From contig CALVKX010000109.1 in the NCBI GenBank assembly GCA_944333375.1, positions 1 through 7,119 on the forward strand: a stretch of 7,119 nucleotides of DNA. Reading direction: 5' to 3'. The position numbers were made by a program, and so were the translations under genes. The notes beneath the pieces were generated by a model that was given only the letters and a program-made list of their open reading frames with translations, made no database searches and had not been told where the DNA came from. Origin of the DNA: an uncultured Eubacteriales bacterium (GTDB taxonomy: Bacteria; Bacillota_A; Clostridia; Christensenellales; Aristaeellaceae). The first letter of the stretch is position 1, and every line of letters starts with the position of its first letter. Of the stretch, positions 1 through 5,233 are shown one piece after another.

Positions 1-578
1 ATCACCGTGCCGCCCAGCGCCTCAAAGGCCTGCTGGAAGTAGTGGCACAGGCCCACGTCGTAGTCGTTGCCAAGCTCAGCCAGGCAGTAGGCGGTCTTGG
101 CGCCCAGCTCGCTGAAGGCGTAGTTGGCAAGGACGGTGCCCTGGAAAGGATCCAGGAAGCAGATGCGGAAGTAATGGGTGTTGCCCGCGGTCACCTGCGG
201 GTTGGTGCAGGTCACGCCGATGGCGGGGATGCCCGCGTCGGCAAAGTACTGGGAGCCCGCGATGGACACGCCGGAGCCGTAGGAGCCCAGCACCACGCTC
301 ACGCCCTCGCTGACAAGCTGCTGCGCGGCGGAAGGCGCCTTGTCGGCCGAGGAGCCGTTGTCGGCATAAACCAGCTCAACGGTATAGGTTTCGCCGCCGA
401 TCTCGACGGTGGGCTGCACGTAGTTGGCATACTGCATGCCCAGCATCTCCTGCTTTCCGCCCGCGCCGCTGTCGCCGGAGGCGGGCTCGAAGACGCCGAT
501 CTTGACGACGTTTTCAGCCATGGCGAAAGCCGGGAGCATCATGAGAACCGCCAGTAGGATCGCTACGATCTTTTTCAT
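1..578 (-). CDS. LivJ-type branched-chain amino acid ABC transporter binding protein (N-terminal part, cut by the window edge)
   Basis: This is the extracytoplasmic binding protein of an ABC importer, which would capture a branched-chain or similar amino acid and deliver it to LivH/LivM-type permeases. The first 192 residues are present and the C-terminal half lies beyond the left edge. The start is ATG at 578, preceded by AGGAGG at 588-593 with 9 nt spacing. Residues 1-22 form a signal peptide (MKKIVAILLAVLMML, then Pro-Ala-Phe-Ala-Met-Ala before Glu) with no lipobox cysteine. The mature protein opens with VVKIGVFEPASGDSGAGG, typical of the type I periplasmic-binding fold. The blocks VLGSYGSGVS, AGIPAIGVTCTNPQVT and RICFLDPFQGTVLANYA match hallmark segments of LivJ/Leu-Ile-Val binding proteins. 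The family call is firm. The substrate is inferred from the family, and amide or other amino acid ligands remain possible. It is transcribed divergently from the T-box importer and has its own promoter. Confidence 0.9.
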   Translation of the reverse strand, partial: MKKIVAILLAVLMMLPAFAMAENVVKIGVFEPASGDSGAGGKQEMLGMQYANYVQPTVEIGGETYTVELVYADNGSSADKAPSAAQQLVSEGVSVVLGSYGSGVSIAGSQYFADAGIPAIGVTCTNPQVTAGNTHYFRICFLDPFQGTVLANYAFSELGAKTAYCLAELGNDYDVGLCHYFQQAFEALGGTV

Positions 579-606
579 ACGTTGGTCCCTCCTGTATCTC
601 TGAATG

Positions 607-650
607 GGGTTGCATGCATTATATAACTTCACCGCATCAAAGTGCAACCC
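607..650. repeat. 8-bp inverted repeat flanking the LivJ-type promoter (possible operator)
   Basis: GGGTTGCA at 607-614 is exactly inverted as TGCAACCC at 643-650. The two centres are 36 bp apart. One arm overlaps the -35 hexamer and the other sits at the expected transcription start, so a protein bound to both arms would cover the promoter. The repeat is seen directly; the operator role is inference. Confidence 0.45.
618..647 (-). promoter_or_regulatory. Sigma-A-type promoter for the LivJ-type gene
   Basis: Read on the minus strand, this has a -35 element TTGCAC (642-647), an 18-nt spacer and a perfect -10 element TATAAT (618-623). Transcription would start near 611, leaving a leader of about 33 nt that carries the AGGAGG ribosome binding site. 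The promoter lies inside an inverted repeat. Confidence 0.75.
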
Positions 651-807
651 TCGGGCCGTAGAAATGCATAAGAAAAACATGTCAGTCCATCCGCCCCTTT
701 CATCTCCGGCGCCAGAACATTGAAAATACAAGGGCGCCGGACAAAACGCAGCAGCCGTTTTGCGGCCGGCGATGAAATGAAAAGCTGAAAGAAGATCGTA
801 TTTGCGC
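651..807. other. Intergenic stretch with two overlapping hairpin-forming inverted repeats
   Basis: No convincing gene is seen here. Two inverted repeats share bases. TCCGGCGCC (705-713) pairs with GGCGCCGGA (733-741) across a 19-nt loop. GCCGG plus CAAAACG (736-748) pairs with CGTTTTG plus CCGGC (756-770) around the loop CAGCAGC, with an internal loop of A against CGG. The two stems compete for 736-741. Neither is followed by a T-run on the plus strand, and the stretch lies upstream of both promoters, so a terminator role is not supported. A regulator site or an unrecognised small RNA is possible. Confidence 0.35.
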
Positions 808-836
808 TTGACTTGTCTCCCGTCCGGGTATACAAT
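808..836 (+). promoter_or_regulatory. Sigma-A-type promoter of the T-box operon
   Basis: TTGACT (808-813), a 17-nt spacer and TACAAT (831-836) form a near-consensus promoter. The -10 is preceded by TA, giving TATACAAT. Predicted transcription start is about 843-846, just upstream of the first paired bases of the T-box Stem I. This position fits a transcript made only to carry the riboswitch and the importer genes. Confidence 0.85.
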
Positions 837-843
837 GCATCCC

Positions 844-1114
844 ATGAAAGGCGCCGGAGGAAGCGACGTGGCCGCGTACGTTCCGCATGCAGAGAGCCCC
901 GGGTGGTGCGAGGGGGCTGCGGAAGGCGGTGAATTCCGTTTCCCAGCCGCCTGGCTGAAGGAACGCTGGTAGGCCGGGCCGGACAGGGACCGTTATTCCC
1001 CGAGGCATTGTTGCCTGCAAAGGCCGGGAGCCGAACGCCCGGCGAAGCAGAGGTGGTACCGCGCTTTAGGCGCCCTCAGTTCCCGTAGCGGGGAAAGGGG
1101 CGCTTTCTGATTTT
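844..1114 (+). promoter_or_regulatory. T-box riboswitch leader, predicted phenylalanine (UUC) specifier
   Basis: This leader senses uncharged tRNA and controls premature termination ahead of the importer. Hand folding gives Stem I: GGCG 850-853 with CGCC 948-951; GGAAGCG 859-865 with CGTTTCC 937-943; CCGC 872-875 with GCGG 926-929; TTCCGC 881-886 with GCGGAA 919-924; and AGCCCC 895-900 with GGGGCT 913-918. The AGAGAG segment is at 891-896 and the apical GGTGCGA motif at 905-911. The specifier loop reads GAA then TTC (934-936), a Phe codon. CCGTTAT (990-996) resembles the conserved block before Stem III, which is AGGCA/TGCCT at 1003-1016. An extra hairpin, GCCGGG/CCCGGC, lies at 1023-1043. The T-box AGGTGGTACCGCG (1051-1063) forms the antiterminator: GAGG 1050-1053 with CCTC 1074-1077, and GCGC 1061-1064 with GCGC 1070-1073, around the bulge TGGTACC. 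The T after TGG predicts discriminator A73, as in tRNA-Phe. The class is near certain; the amino acid is strong inference. ATT (Ile, also A73) by a one-base shift is the main alternative. Confidence 0.93.
1070..1114 (+). terminator. Intrinsic terminator of the T-box leader
   Basis: GCGCCC (1070-1075) pairs with GGGCGC (1098-1103). An inner stem, TTCCC (1080-1084) with GGGAA (1091-1095), lies above a small internal loop. A T-rich tract starts at 1104 (TTTCTGATTTT). The left arm is the same sequence that closes the antiterminator, so the two folds are mutually exclusive, as required for T-box control. Confidence 0.85.
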
Positions 1115-1179
1115 CTCCGTTTCAATCGGGCCCGCCCCGTTTGAAAATACACAGGAAACATTGTAGGGAGGTAGTTCGT

Positions 1180-2127
1180 ATGAAGAAGCTTGTTTCGATC
1201 CTGTTGGCATCCGTGATGCTGTTGTCTGCCGCCTCGGCCATGGCCGAGGGCCAGACCTATACCGTGGGCGTGTGCCAGCTTGTCACCCACGACGCGCTGG
1301 ACGCGGCCACCCAGGGCTTTATCGACGCGCTCACCGAGGAGCTCGGGGACGCGGTCACCTTTGATGTTCAGAACGCTGCCGGCGATTCCAACACCTGCTC
1401 CACCATCGTCAACGCCTTTGTCGCCGCCGATGTGGACCTGATTCTGGCCAACGCCACCGCCGCCCTGCAGGCCGCCGCCGCCGCGACCGCGGACATCCCC
1501 ATCCTGGGCACGTCCGTAACCGAGTATGGCGTTGCGCTGGATATTGATGGCTTCACCGGCACGGTGGGCGGCAACATCTCCGGCACCTCCGACCTGGCTC
1601 CGCTGGACCAGCAGGCGGCCATGATCCAGGCCCTCTTCCCCGACGCCAAGAACGTCGGCCTGCTCTACTGCTCGGCGGAAGCCAACAGCCAGTACCAGGT
1701 GGATACCGTAAAGGGCTATCTGGAGGGGATGGGCTATACCTGCACCCTCTATCCCTTTGCCGACAGCAACGACGCTGCCGCGGTCACCCAGACGGCCGCC
1801 GACGCCAGCGACGTCATCTATGTTCCCACCGACAACACCGTGGCCGCCAACACCGGCATCGTCGACAACATCTGCCAGCCCGCGGGCGTGCCCGTAATCG
1901 CCGGCGAGGAGGGCATCTGCGCGGGCTGCGGCGTCGCGACGCTCTCCATCAGCTACTACGACCTGGGCGTGACCACCGGCAAGATGGCGGCCAGGATCCT
2001 CAAGGGTGAGGAAGATATCGCCACCATGCCCATCGCCTATGCGGAAAACTTCACCCCCAAGTTCAACACCGCAATCGGTGAGGCGCTTGGGATCACCATG
2101 CCCGAGGGCTACACGGCCATCGAGTAA
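1180..2127 (+). CDS. ABC transporter substrate-binding protein, TrpX-like (COG2984 / ABC_sub_bind family)
   Basis: This is the exported ligand-binding subunit of the importer encoded with the next two genes; it is 315 residues long. ATG at 1180 is chosen because GGGAGG (1166-1171) lies 8 nt upstream and a signal peptide begins there; an in-frame TTG at 1141 would spoil the signal peptide. Residues 1-22 (MKKLVSILLASVMLLSAASA, then Met-Ala) end in a signal-peptidase-I-like site with no lipobox cysteine. The blocks VGVCQLVTHDALDAATQGF, DLILANATAALQAAAAAT, ADIPILGTSVTEYG and YVPTDNTV, plus SYYDLGVTTGKMAARILKGE, follow the family pattern. The mature protein has seven cysteines, including an ICAGC pair near residues 247-250, which is a lot for an exported protein and fits an anaerobe. 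Members linked to T-boxes are usually annotated as tryptophan binders (trpX), but this leader points to phenylalanine. The family call is strong; the ligand is uncertain among aromatic and other amino acids. Confidence 0.93.
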   Translation: MKKLVSILLASVMLLSAASAMAEGQTYTVGVCQLVTHDALDAATQGFIDALTEELGDAVTFDVQNAAGDSNTCSTIVNAFVAADVDLILANATAALQAAAAATADIPILGTSVTEYGVALDIDGFTGTVGGNISGTSDLAPLDQQAAMIQALFPDAKNVGLLYCSAEANSQYQVDTVKGYLEGMGYTCTLYPFADSNDAAAVTQTAADASDVIYVPTDNTVAANTGIVDNICQPAGVPVIAGEEGICAGCGVATLSISYYDLGVTTGKMAARILKGEEDIATMPIAYAENFTPKFNTAIGEALGITMPEGYTAIE

Positions 2128-2142
2128 GCGAAAAGCGCCATC

Positions 2143-2180
2143 AAAACGGAGGGAAAAGGAGCGCCTTTTCCCCCGTTTTT
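2143..2180 (+). terminator. Strong intraoperonic terminator-like hairpin between binding protein and permease
   Basis: AAAACGG, a bulged A, then GGGAAAAGG (2143-2159) pairs with CCTTTTCCC and CCGTTTT (2164-2179) around the loop AGCG. That makes 16 pairs ending in a run of five T (2176-2180). It has the shape of a rho-independent terminator and lies 15 nt after the binding-protein stop codon. It would let the binding protein be made in excess over the membrane parts, either by partial termination or by protecting the upstream mRNA from 3' decay. Confidence 0.75.
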
Positions 2181-2193
2181 GCGGTTTAAAAAG

Positions 2194-2219
2194 CGCGGGC
2201 GGATATCTTTTCCGCCGCG
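2194..2219 (+). promoter_or_regulatory. GC-rich hairpin just upstream of the permease ribosome binding site
   Basis: CGC, a bulged G, then GGCGGA (2194-2203) pairs with TCCGCC and GCG (2211-2219) around the loop TATCTTT. The stem is nine pairs and ends 5 nt before the permease GGGGGA. It could stabilise a processed 5' end of the permease-ATPase mRNA or tune translation. There is no T-run after it, so it is not a terminator. Confidence 0.4.
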
Positions 2220-2238
2220 GAATTGGGGGATAAAAGCA

Positions 2239-3180
2239 TTGTCCAGTTTTCTTAACGCCCTGCCCGGCGCGGTTTCCCAGGGGCTTGTGTGGGGCATCAT
2301 GGCCATCGGGCTTTACATCACCTACAAGCTGCTGGATATCGCGGACCTGACGGTGGACGGCTCCTTCTGCACCGGCGGCGCCGTGGGCGTCATGCTCATT
2401 ACCAGCGGATGCAACGTCTGGCTTTCCCTGCTTGCGGCCATCCTGGCTGGCATGCTGGCGGGGCTGGCCACGGGCCTGTTGCACACGGCCTGCGGCATCC
2501 CGGCCATCCTGTCGGGCATCCTTACACAGCTTGGCCTGTGGTCGGTCAACCTCGCCATCATGGGCATGAAGGCCAATCAGTCGCTCAACGTAAACAAATA
2601 CGACCTGCTCGTCTCCCTGCGCTACCTGCAGGATGTGAGCAAGGGCGCCCGGGGCTTCTGGCAGCATCCCATCTTTGTGGCGGGGCTGTTCACGCTGGCC
2701 ATCATCGCCGCGCTGTACTGGTTTTTCGGCACCGAGCTCGGTTCCGCGCTGCGCGCCACCGGCGCCAATCCCAACATGGCCCGCGCGCAGGGCATCAACA
2801 CGAACCTGAGCAAGGTGCTGGGGTTGATGATCTCCAACGGGCTGGTTGCGCTTTCCGGCGCGTTGCTGTCACAGTACCAGAGCTTTGCCGACATCAACAT
2901 GGGCCGCGGCGCCATCGTCATCGGCCTGGCCGCCGTCATCATCGGGGAAGTCATCTTTGGAAAGCTGTTTCGCAACTTCGCCCTCAAGCTTCTGGCCGTC
3001 GCCATCGGCTCCATCGTCTATTACGTCGTGATTCAGGCCGTCGTCAGCCTCAGCGGGATCAACTCCAATTACCTCAAGCTGCTCTCCGCCGTCATCGTCG
3101 CGCTCTTCCTCGCCGTCCCCTACTGGAAGGCGCGCTACCTGGACCGGCCCCTCAGGAAGGGAGGCGAAGGCCGTGCTTGA
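2239..3180 (+). CDS. ABC transporter permease, TrpY-like (COG4120, BPD_transp_2 family)
   Basis: This is the membrane channel subunit of the importer; it is 313 residues with about eight or nine hydrophobic segments. The start is the TTG at 2239: GGGGGA (2225-2230) lies 8 nt upstream, and the protein then begins MSSFLNALPGAVSQGLVWGI, matching the usual N-terminus of the family. An earlier in-frame TTG at 2179 would add 20 basic residues and starts inside the intergenic hairpin. Family features are ITYKLLDIADLTVDGSF (residues 27-43), typical of the first conserved block, and GTELGSALRATGANPNMARA (164-183), the cytoplasmic loop that contacts the ATPase. MGRGAIVIGLAAVIIGEVIF (221-240) is a conserved membrane stretch. 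The C-terminus is basic and cytoplasmic. The stop codon overlaps the ATPase start, implying translational coupling. The family is clear; the substrate is inherited from the operon context. Confidence 0.92.
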   Translation: MSSFLNALPGAVSQGLVWGIMAIGLYITYKLLDIADLTVDGSFCTGGAVGVMLITSGCNVWLSLLAAILAGMLAGLATGLLHTACGIPAILSGILTQLGLWSVNLAIMGMKANQSLNVNKYDLLVSLRYLQDVSKGARGFWQHPIFVAGLFTLAIIAALYWFFGTELGSALRATGANPNMARAQGINTNLSKVLGLMISNGLVALSGALLSQYQSFADINMGRGAIVIGLAAVIIGEVIFGKLFRNFALKLLAVAIGSIVYYVVIQAVVSLSGINSNYLKLLSAVIVALFLAVPYWKARYLDRPLRKGGEGRA

Positions 3181-3967
3181 AATCAAAAATGTCCACAAGA
3201 CCTTCAATCCCGGAACCGTCAATGAAAAAACGGCCCTTGACGGCGTTTCGCTCACCCTTGAAGACGGCGATTTCGTGACCGTCATCGGCGGAAACGGCGC
3301 CGGAAAATCCACGCTGCTCAACGCCGTAGCGGGCACCTGGCTGGTGGATTCCGGCTCCATCTCCATCGACGGCGTCAACGTGACGCGCCTTTCGGAGCAT
3401 AAGCGCGCGCGCTTCATCGGCCGCGTGTTCCAGGACCCCATGATGGGCACCGCCGCTACCATGCAGATCGAGGAAAACCTTGCGCTGGCCCTGCGGCGAG
3501 GCAAGCCTCGGACCCTTCGCCCCGGGATCACCGCCTCGGAGCGCGAGCAGTACCGGGAGCTTCTCAAAACGCTCAGTCTGGGCCTTGAGGACCGGCTGAC
3601 CGTCAAGGTGGGCCTGCTCTCCGGCGGCCAGCGTCAGGCCCTGACACTGCTGATGGCTACGCTTCAGCGGCCGAAGCTCCTTCTTCTGGATGAACACACC
3701 GCCGCCCTGGACCCCAAAACCGCCGCCAAGGTTCTGGAGACGACCGAACGCATCGTGCAGCGCGACCACCTGACCACGCTGATGATTACCCATAACATGC
3801 GCGACGCCATCGCCCATGGCGACCGCCTCATCATGATGTACGACGGAAAAATCGTCGTGGACGTGCGCGGCGAGGAGAAGCGCCGGCTGACGGTGGAGGA
3901 TCTGCTGGGAATGTTCGAAAAGGCCAGCGGTCAGGCCCTGGCCAGCGATCGGATGCTGCTGAGCTGA
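3173..3967 (+). CDS. ABC transporter ATP-binding protein, TrpZ-like (COG1101)
   Basis: This is the cytoplasmic ATPase that powers the importer; it is 264 residues and full length. It starts with GTG at 3173, with AGGGAGG (3158-3164) 8 nt upstream, and overlaps the permease end by 8 nt. All ABC motifs are intact: Walker A GGNGAGKST (residues 39-47), Q-loop Gln87 in RVFQDPMMGT, signature LSGGQRQ (149-155), Walker B LLLLDEH with Asp173 and catalytic Glu174, D-loop AALD (177-180) and switch His207 in MITHNM. Walker B is followed by DEHTAALDPKTA instead of the commoner DEPT. I recall that form, with His after the catalytic Glu, from the COG1101 branch, which helps separate this protein from LivG/LivF ATPases. 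No extra domain is present. It closes the operon, and a bidirectional terminator follows 11 nt after the stop. Confidence 0.95.
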   Translation: MLEIKNVHKTFNPGTVNEKTALDGVSLTLEDGDFVTVIGGNGAGKSTLLNAVAGTWLVDSGSISIDGVNVTRLSEHKRARFIGRVFQDPMMGTAATMQIEENLALALRRGKPRTLRPGITASEREQYRELLKTLSLGLEDRLTVKVGLLSGGQRQALTLLMATLQRPKLLLLDEHTAALDPKTAAKVLETTERIVQRDHLTTLMITHNMRDAIAHGDRLIMMYDGKIVVDVRGEEKRRLTVEDLLGMFEKASGQALASDRMLLS

Positions 3968-3978
3968 CAATAAAAAAG

Positions 3979-4021
3979 CGGGCCCCGCTTCCTTCTCTGG
4001 AAAGCGGGGCTCGTCGTTTTT
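3979..4021. terminator. Bidirectional rho-independent terminator between convergent operons
   Basis: CGGGCCCCGCTT plus CC (3979-3992) pairs with GG, a bulged A, then AAGCGGGGCTCG (3999-4013) around the loop TTCTCT, giving 14 pairs including one G-T. A five-T run follows at 4017-4021 on the plus strand. On the minus strand the stem is followed by six T (complement of A 3972-3977). It serves both the ATPase gene and the MFS gene, whose stop codon lies within its tail. Confidence 0.9.
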
Positions 4022-5213
4022 AGCTTCTTTTTTGAAAGACCGGCAACAGCAGGATACACAGCAGCATCAGCACCGGGAAAACCATTCCCCCGCCCAGGCC
4101 GGCCGCCAGACGGCCGCCCGCCGCGCCCGCCGCCAGCCCGACCACGGTAGGTCCCGTGGTGCAGCCCAGATCCCCCGCCAGCGCCAACAGCGCAAACATC
4201 GCCGTTCCGCCGCCCGGAAGCGCGGGAACCGCAGTGCTGAAGGTCCCCGGCCAGAAGATGCCTACCGAAAAGCCGCACAGCGCGCATCCGGCCAGCGCCA
4301 GCAGAACGTTTCCGCTCATGGCCGCCGTCGCGTAGCATGCGATGCACAGCACGGCGCTGGCCATCATCACCGCGCGCAGGGGCATCCGATCGCTGTATTT
4401 GCCATACAGCGCCCGTGACGTGCCCATCAGCACCGCAAAAGCGCAGGGGCCCGCCAGGTCTCCCATCGCCTTGCTCACGCCCAGCCCGGACTGGGCGAAG
4501 GCGGAAGCCCACTGGCTCATGCCCTGCTCGCTGGCCCCGGCGCAGAGCATCATCAGAAGAAAAAGCCAGAACAGCTTTTGACCAAACAGGCTTCGCACGG
4601 GCATCCGCCTGCGCTCCTCCACGACGGGACGGATGGGCACCAGGGCGAAATAGACCGCGTTGCCCAGCGGCAGCAGCGCCCAGACGCAAGCCATCACGCG
4701 CCAGTTGCCGATGCCCGCAAGCTGAAAGAAGGCGCTGGAGAGAAGGACCACCGCCACATGGCCCCAGCAGTAGAAGGAGTGGAGCAGGCTCATGGCCGCC
4801 TCCTTTTTTTCCGTGGGGCAGGCCTCCACGATCGGGCTGACGAGGACCTCGATCAACCCGCCGCCGATAGCATAGAGCGTCACTGCGACGATGAGGCCCG
4901 CATATGCGTTTTGGATCAGCCCTGGGAGAATCGCCAGTGCTGCCAGCCCCGCCGCTGAAAACAGGTGCGCGGCAACGATGCAGACGCGGTAGCCGATCCT
5001 GTCCGCCGCCTTGACTGAGAGGAAGTCCACCAGAAGCTGTACGGAAAAATTGACGGTGGTCAACAGCGTGATCTCTTCCAGGCTGAGGCCCATCTGCGTT
5101 TGAAAGGTCAGAAACAGCAGCGGCGCAAAGTTGTTGACGACCGCCTGGGTGACGCAGCCCAGATAGCTGGCCGCAATGGTATGGGAATAGCTGGTCCGTA
5201 TGGAATGTGACAT
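4020..5213 (-). CDS. Major facilitator superfamily transporter, FucP-like (COG0738 group)
   Basis: This is a 397-residue inner-membrane transporter, the usual MFS length, with about twelve hydrophobic segments split by a basic central loop (residues 194-208, IRPVVEERRRMPVRS). The start is ATG at 5213 with GGAGGGG (5221-5227) 7 nt upstream. It begins 20 nt after the pyrG stop, so it is probably the last gene of that operon. A motif-A-like segment AADRIGYRVCI (69-79) follows the second segment and is echoed in the second half by LYGKYSDRMPLRAV (269-282). The block LLHSFYCWGHVAVV (143-156) and GASEQGMSQWASAFA (226-240) suggest the fucose-permease-like branch. The substrate cannot be read from the sequence. 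A sugar is the family default. Its place behind pyrG hints at a nucleoside or nucleobase, but only weakly. It could also be an efflux protein. Confidence 0.85.
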   Translation of the reverse strand: MSHSIRTSYSHTIAASYLGCVTQAVVNNFAPLLFLTFQTQMGLSLEEITLLTTVNFSVQLLVDFLSVKAADRIGYRVCIVAAHLFSAAGLAALAILPGLIQNAYAGLIVAVTLYAIGGGLIEVLVSPIVEACPTEKKEAAMSLLHSFYCWGHVAVVLLSSAFFQLAGIGNWRVMACVWALLPLGNAVYFALVPIRPVVEERRRMPVRSLFGQKLFWLFLLMMLCAGASEQGMSQWASAFAQSGLGVSKAMGDLAGPCAFAVLMGTSRALYGKYSDRMPLRAVMMASAVLCIACYATAAMSGNVLLALAGCALCGFSVGIFWPGTFSTAVPALPGGGTAMFALLALAGDLGCTTGPTVVGLAAGAAGGRLAAGLGGGMVFPVLMLLCILLLPVFQKRS

Positions 5214-5233
5214 GGCCCTTCCCCTCCGTTCCC

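Noticed and set aside
42..557. Open frame of 171 codons on the plus strand at the left edge
   Set aside because: It is the antisense of the LivJ-type gene, which has a signal peptide, ribosome binding site and family motifs. This frame has none of these.
960..962. GGA after a GAA (957-959) as a glycine specifier
   Set aside because: It is outside the Stem I internal loop, and tRNA-Gly has discriminator U73, which would need TGGA in the bulge.
967..969. TGG in the leader as a tryptophan specifier, expected from the trpXYZ family
   Set aside because: It lies downstream of Stem I, in the region that folds as Stem II, and is followed by T. The antiterminator bulge TGGT also does not fit the G73 discriminator of tRNA-Trp.
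629..1020. Two minus-strand open frames in the divergent region (629-835 and 700-1020)
   Set aside because: They cover the plus-strand promoter and Stem I of the T-box, which explain the sequence better. I see no recognisable protein family in either.
1141..1179. Earlier TTG start for the binding protein
   Set aside because: It would put 13 charged residues before the signal peptide and place the ribosome binding site inside the gene. ATG at 1180 has ideal spacing from GGGAGG.
1066..2667. Long open frame of 533 codons on the minus strand across the binding protein and permease
   Set aside because: It is antisense to two clear gene families, crosses the T-box terminator and two intergenic hairpins, and has low-complexity Gly/Asp/His-rich composition typical of an antisense shadow in GC-rich DNA.
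2289..3278. Plus-strand open frame of 329 codons overlapping the permease
   Set aside because: It is a frame-shifted copy of the permease reading, rich in His, Arg and Gly, with no membrane segments and no good ribosome binding site.
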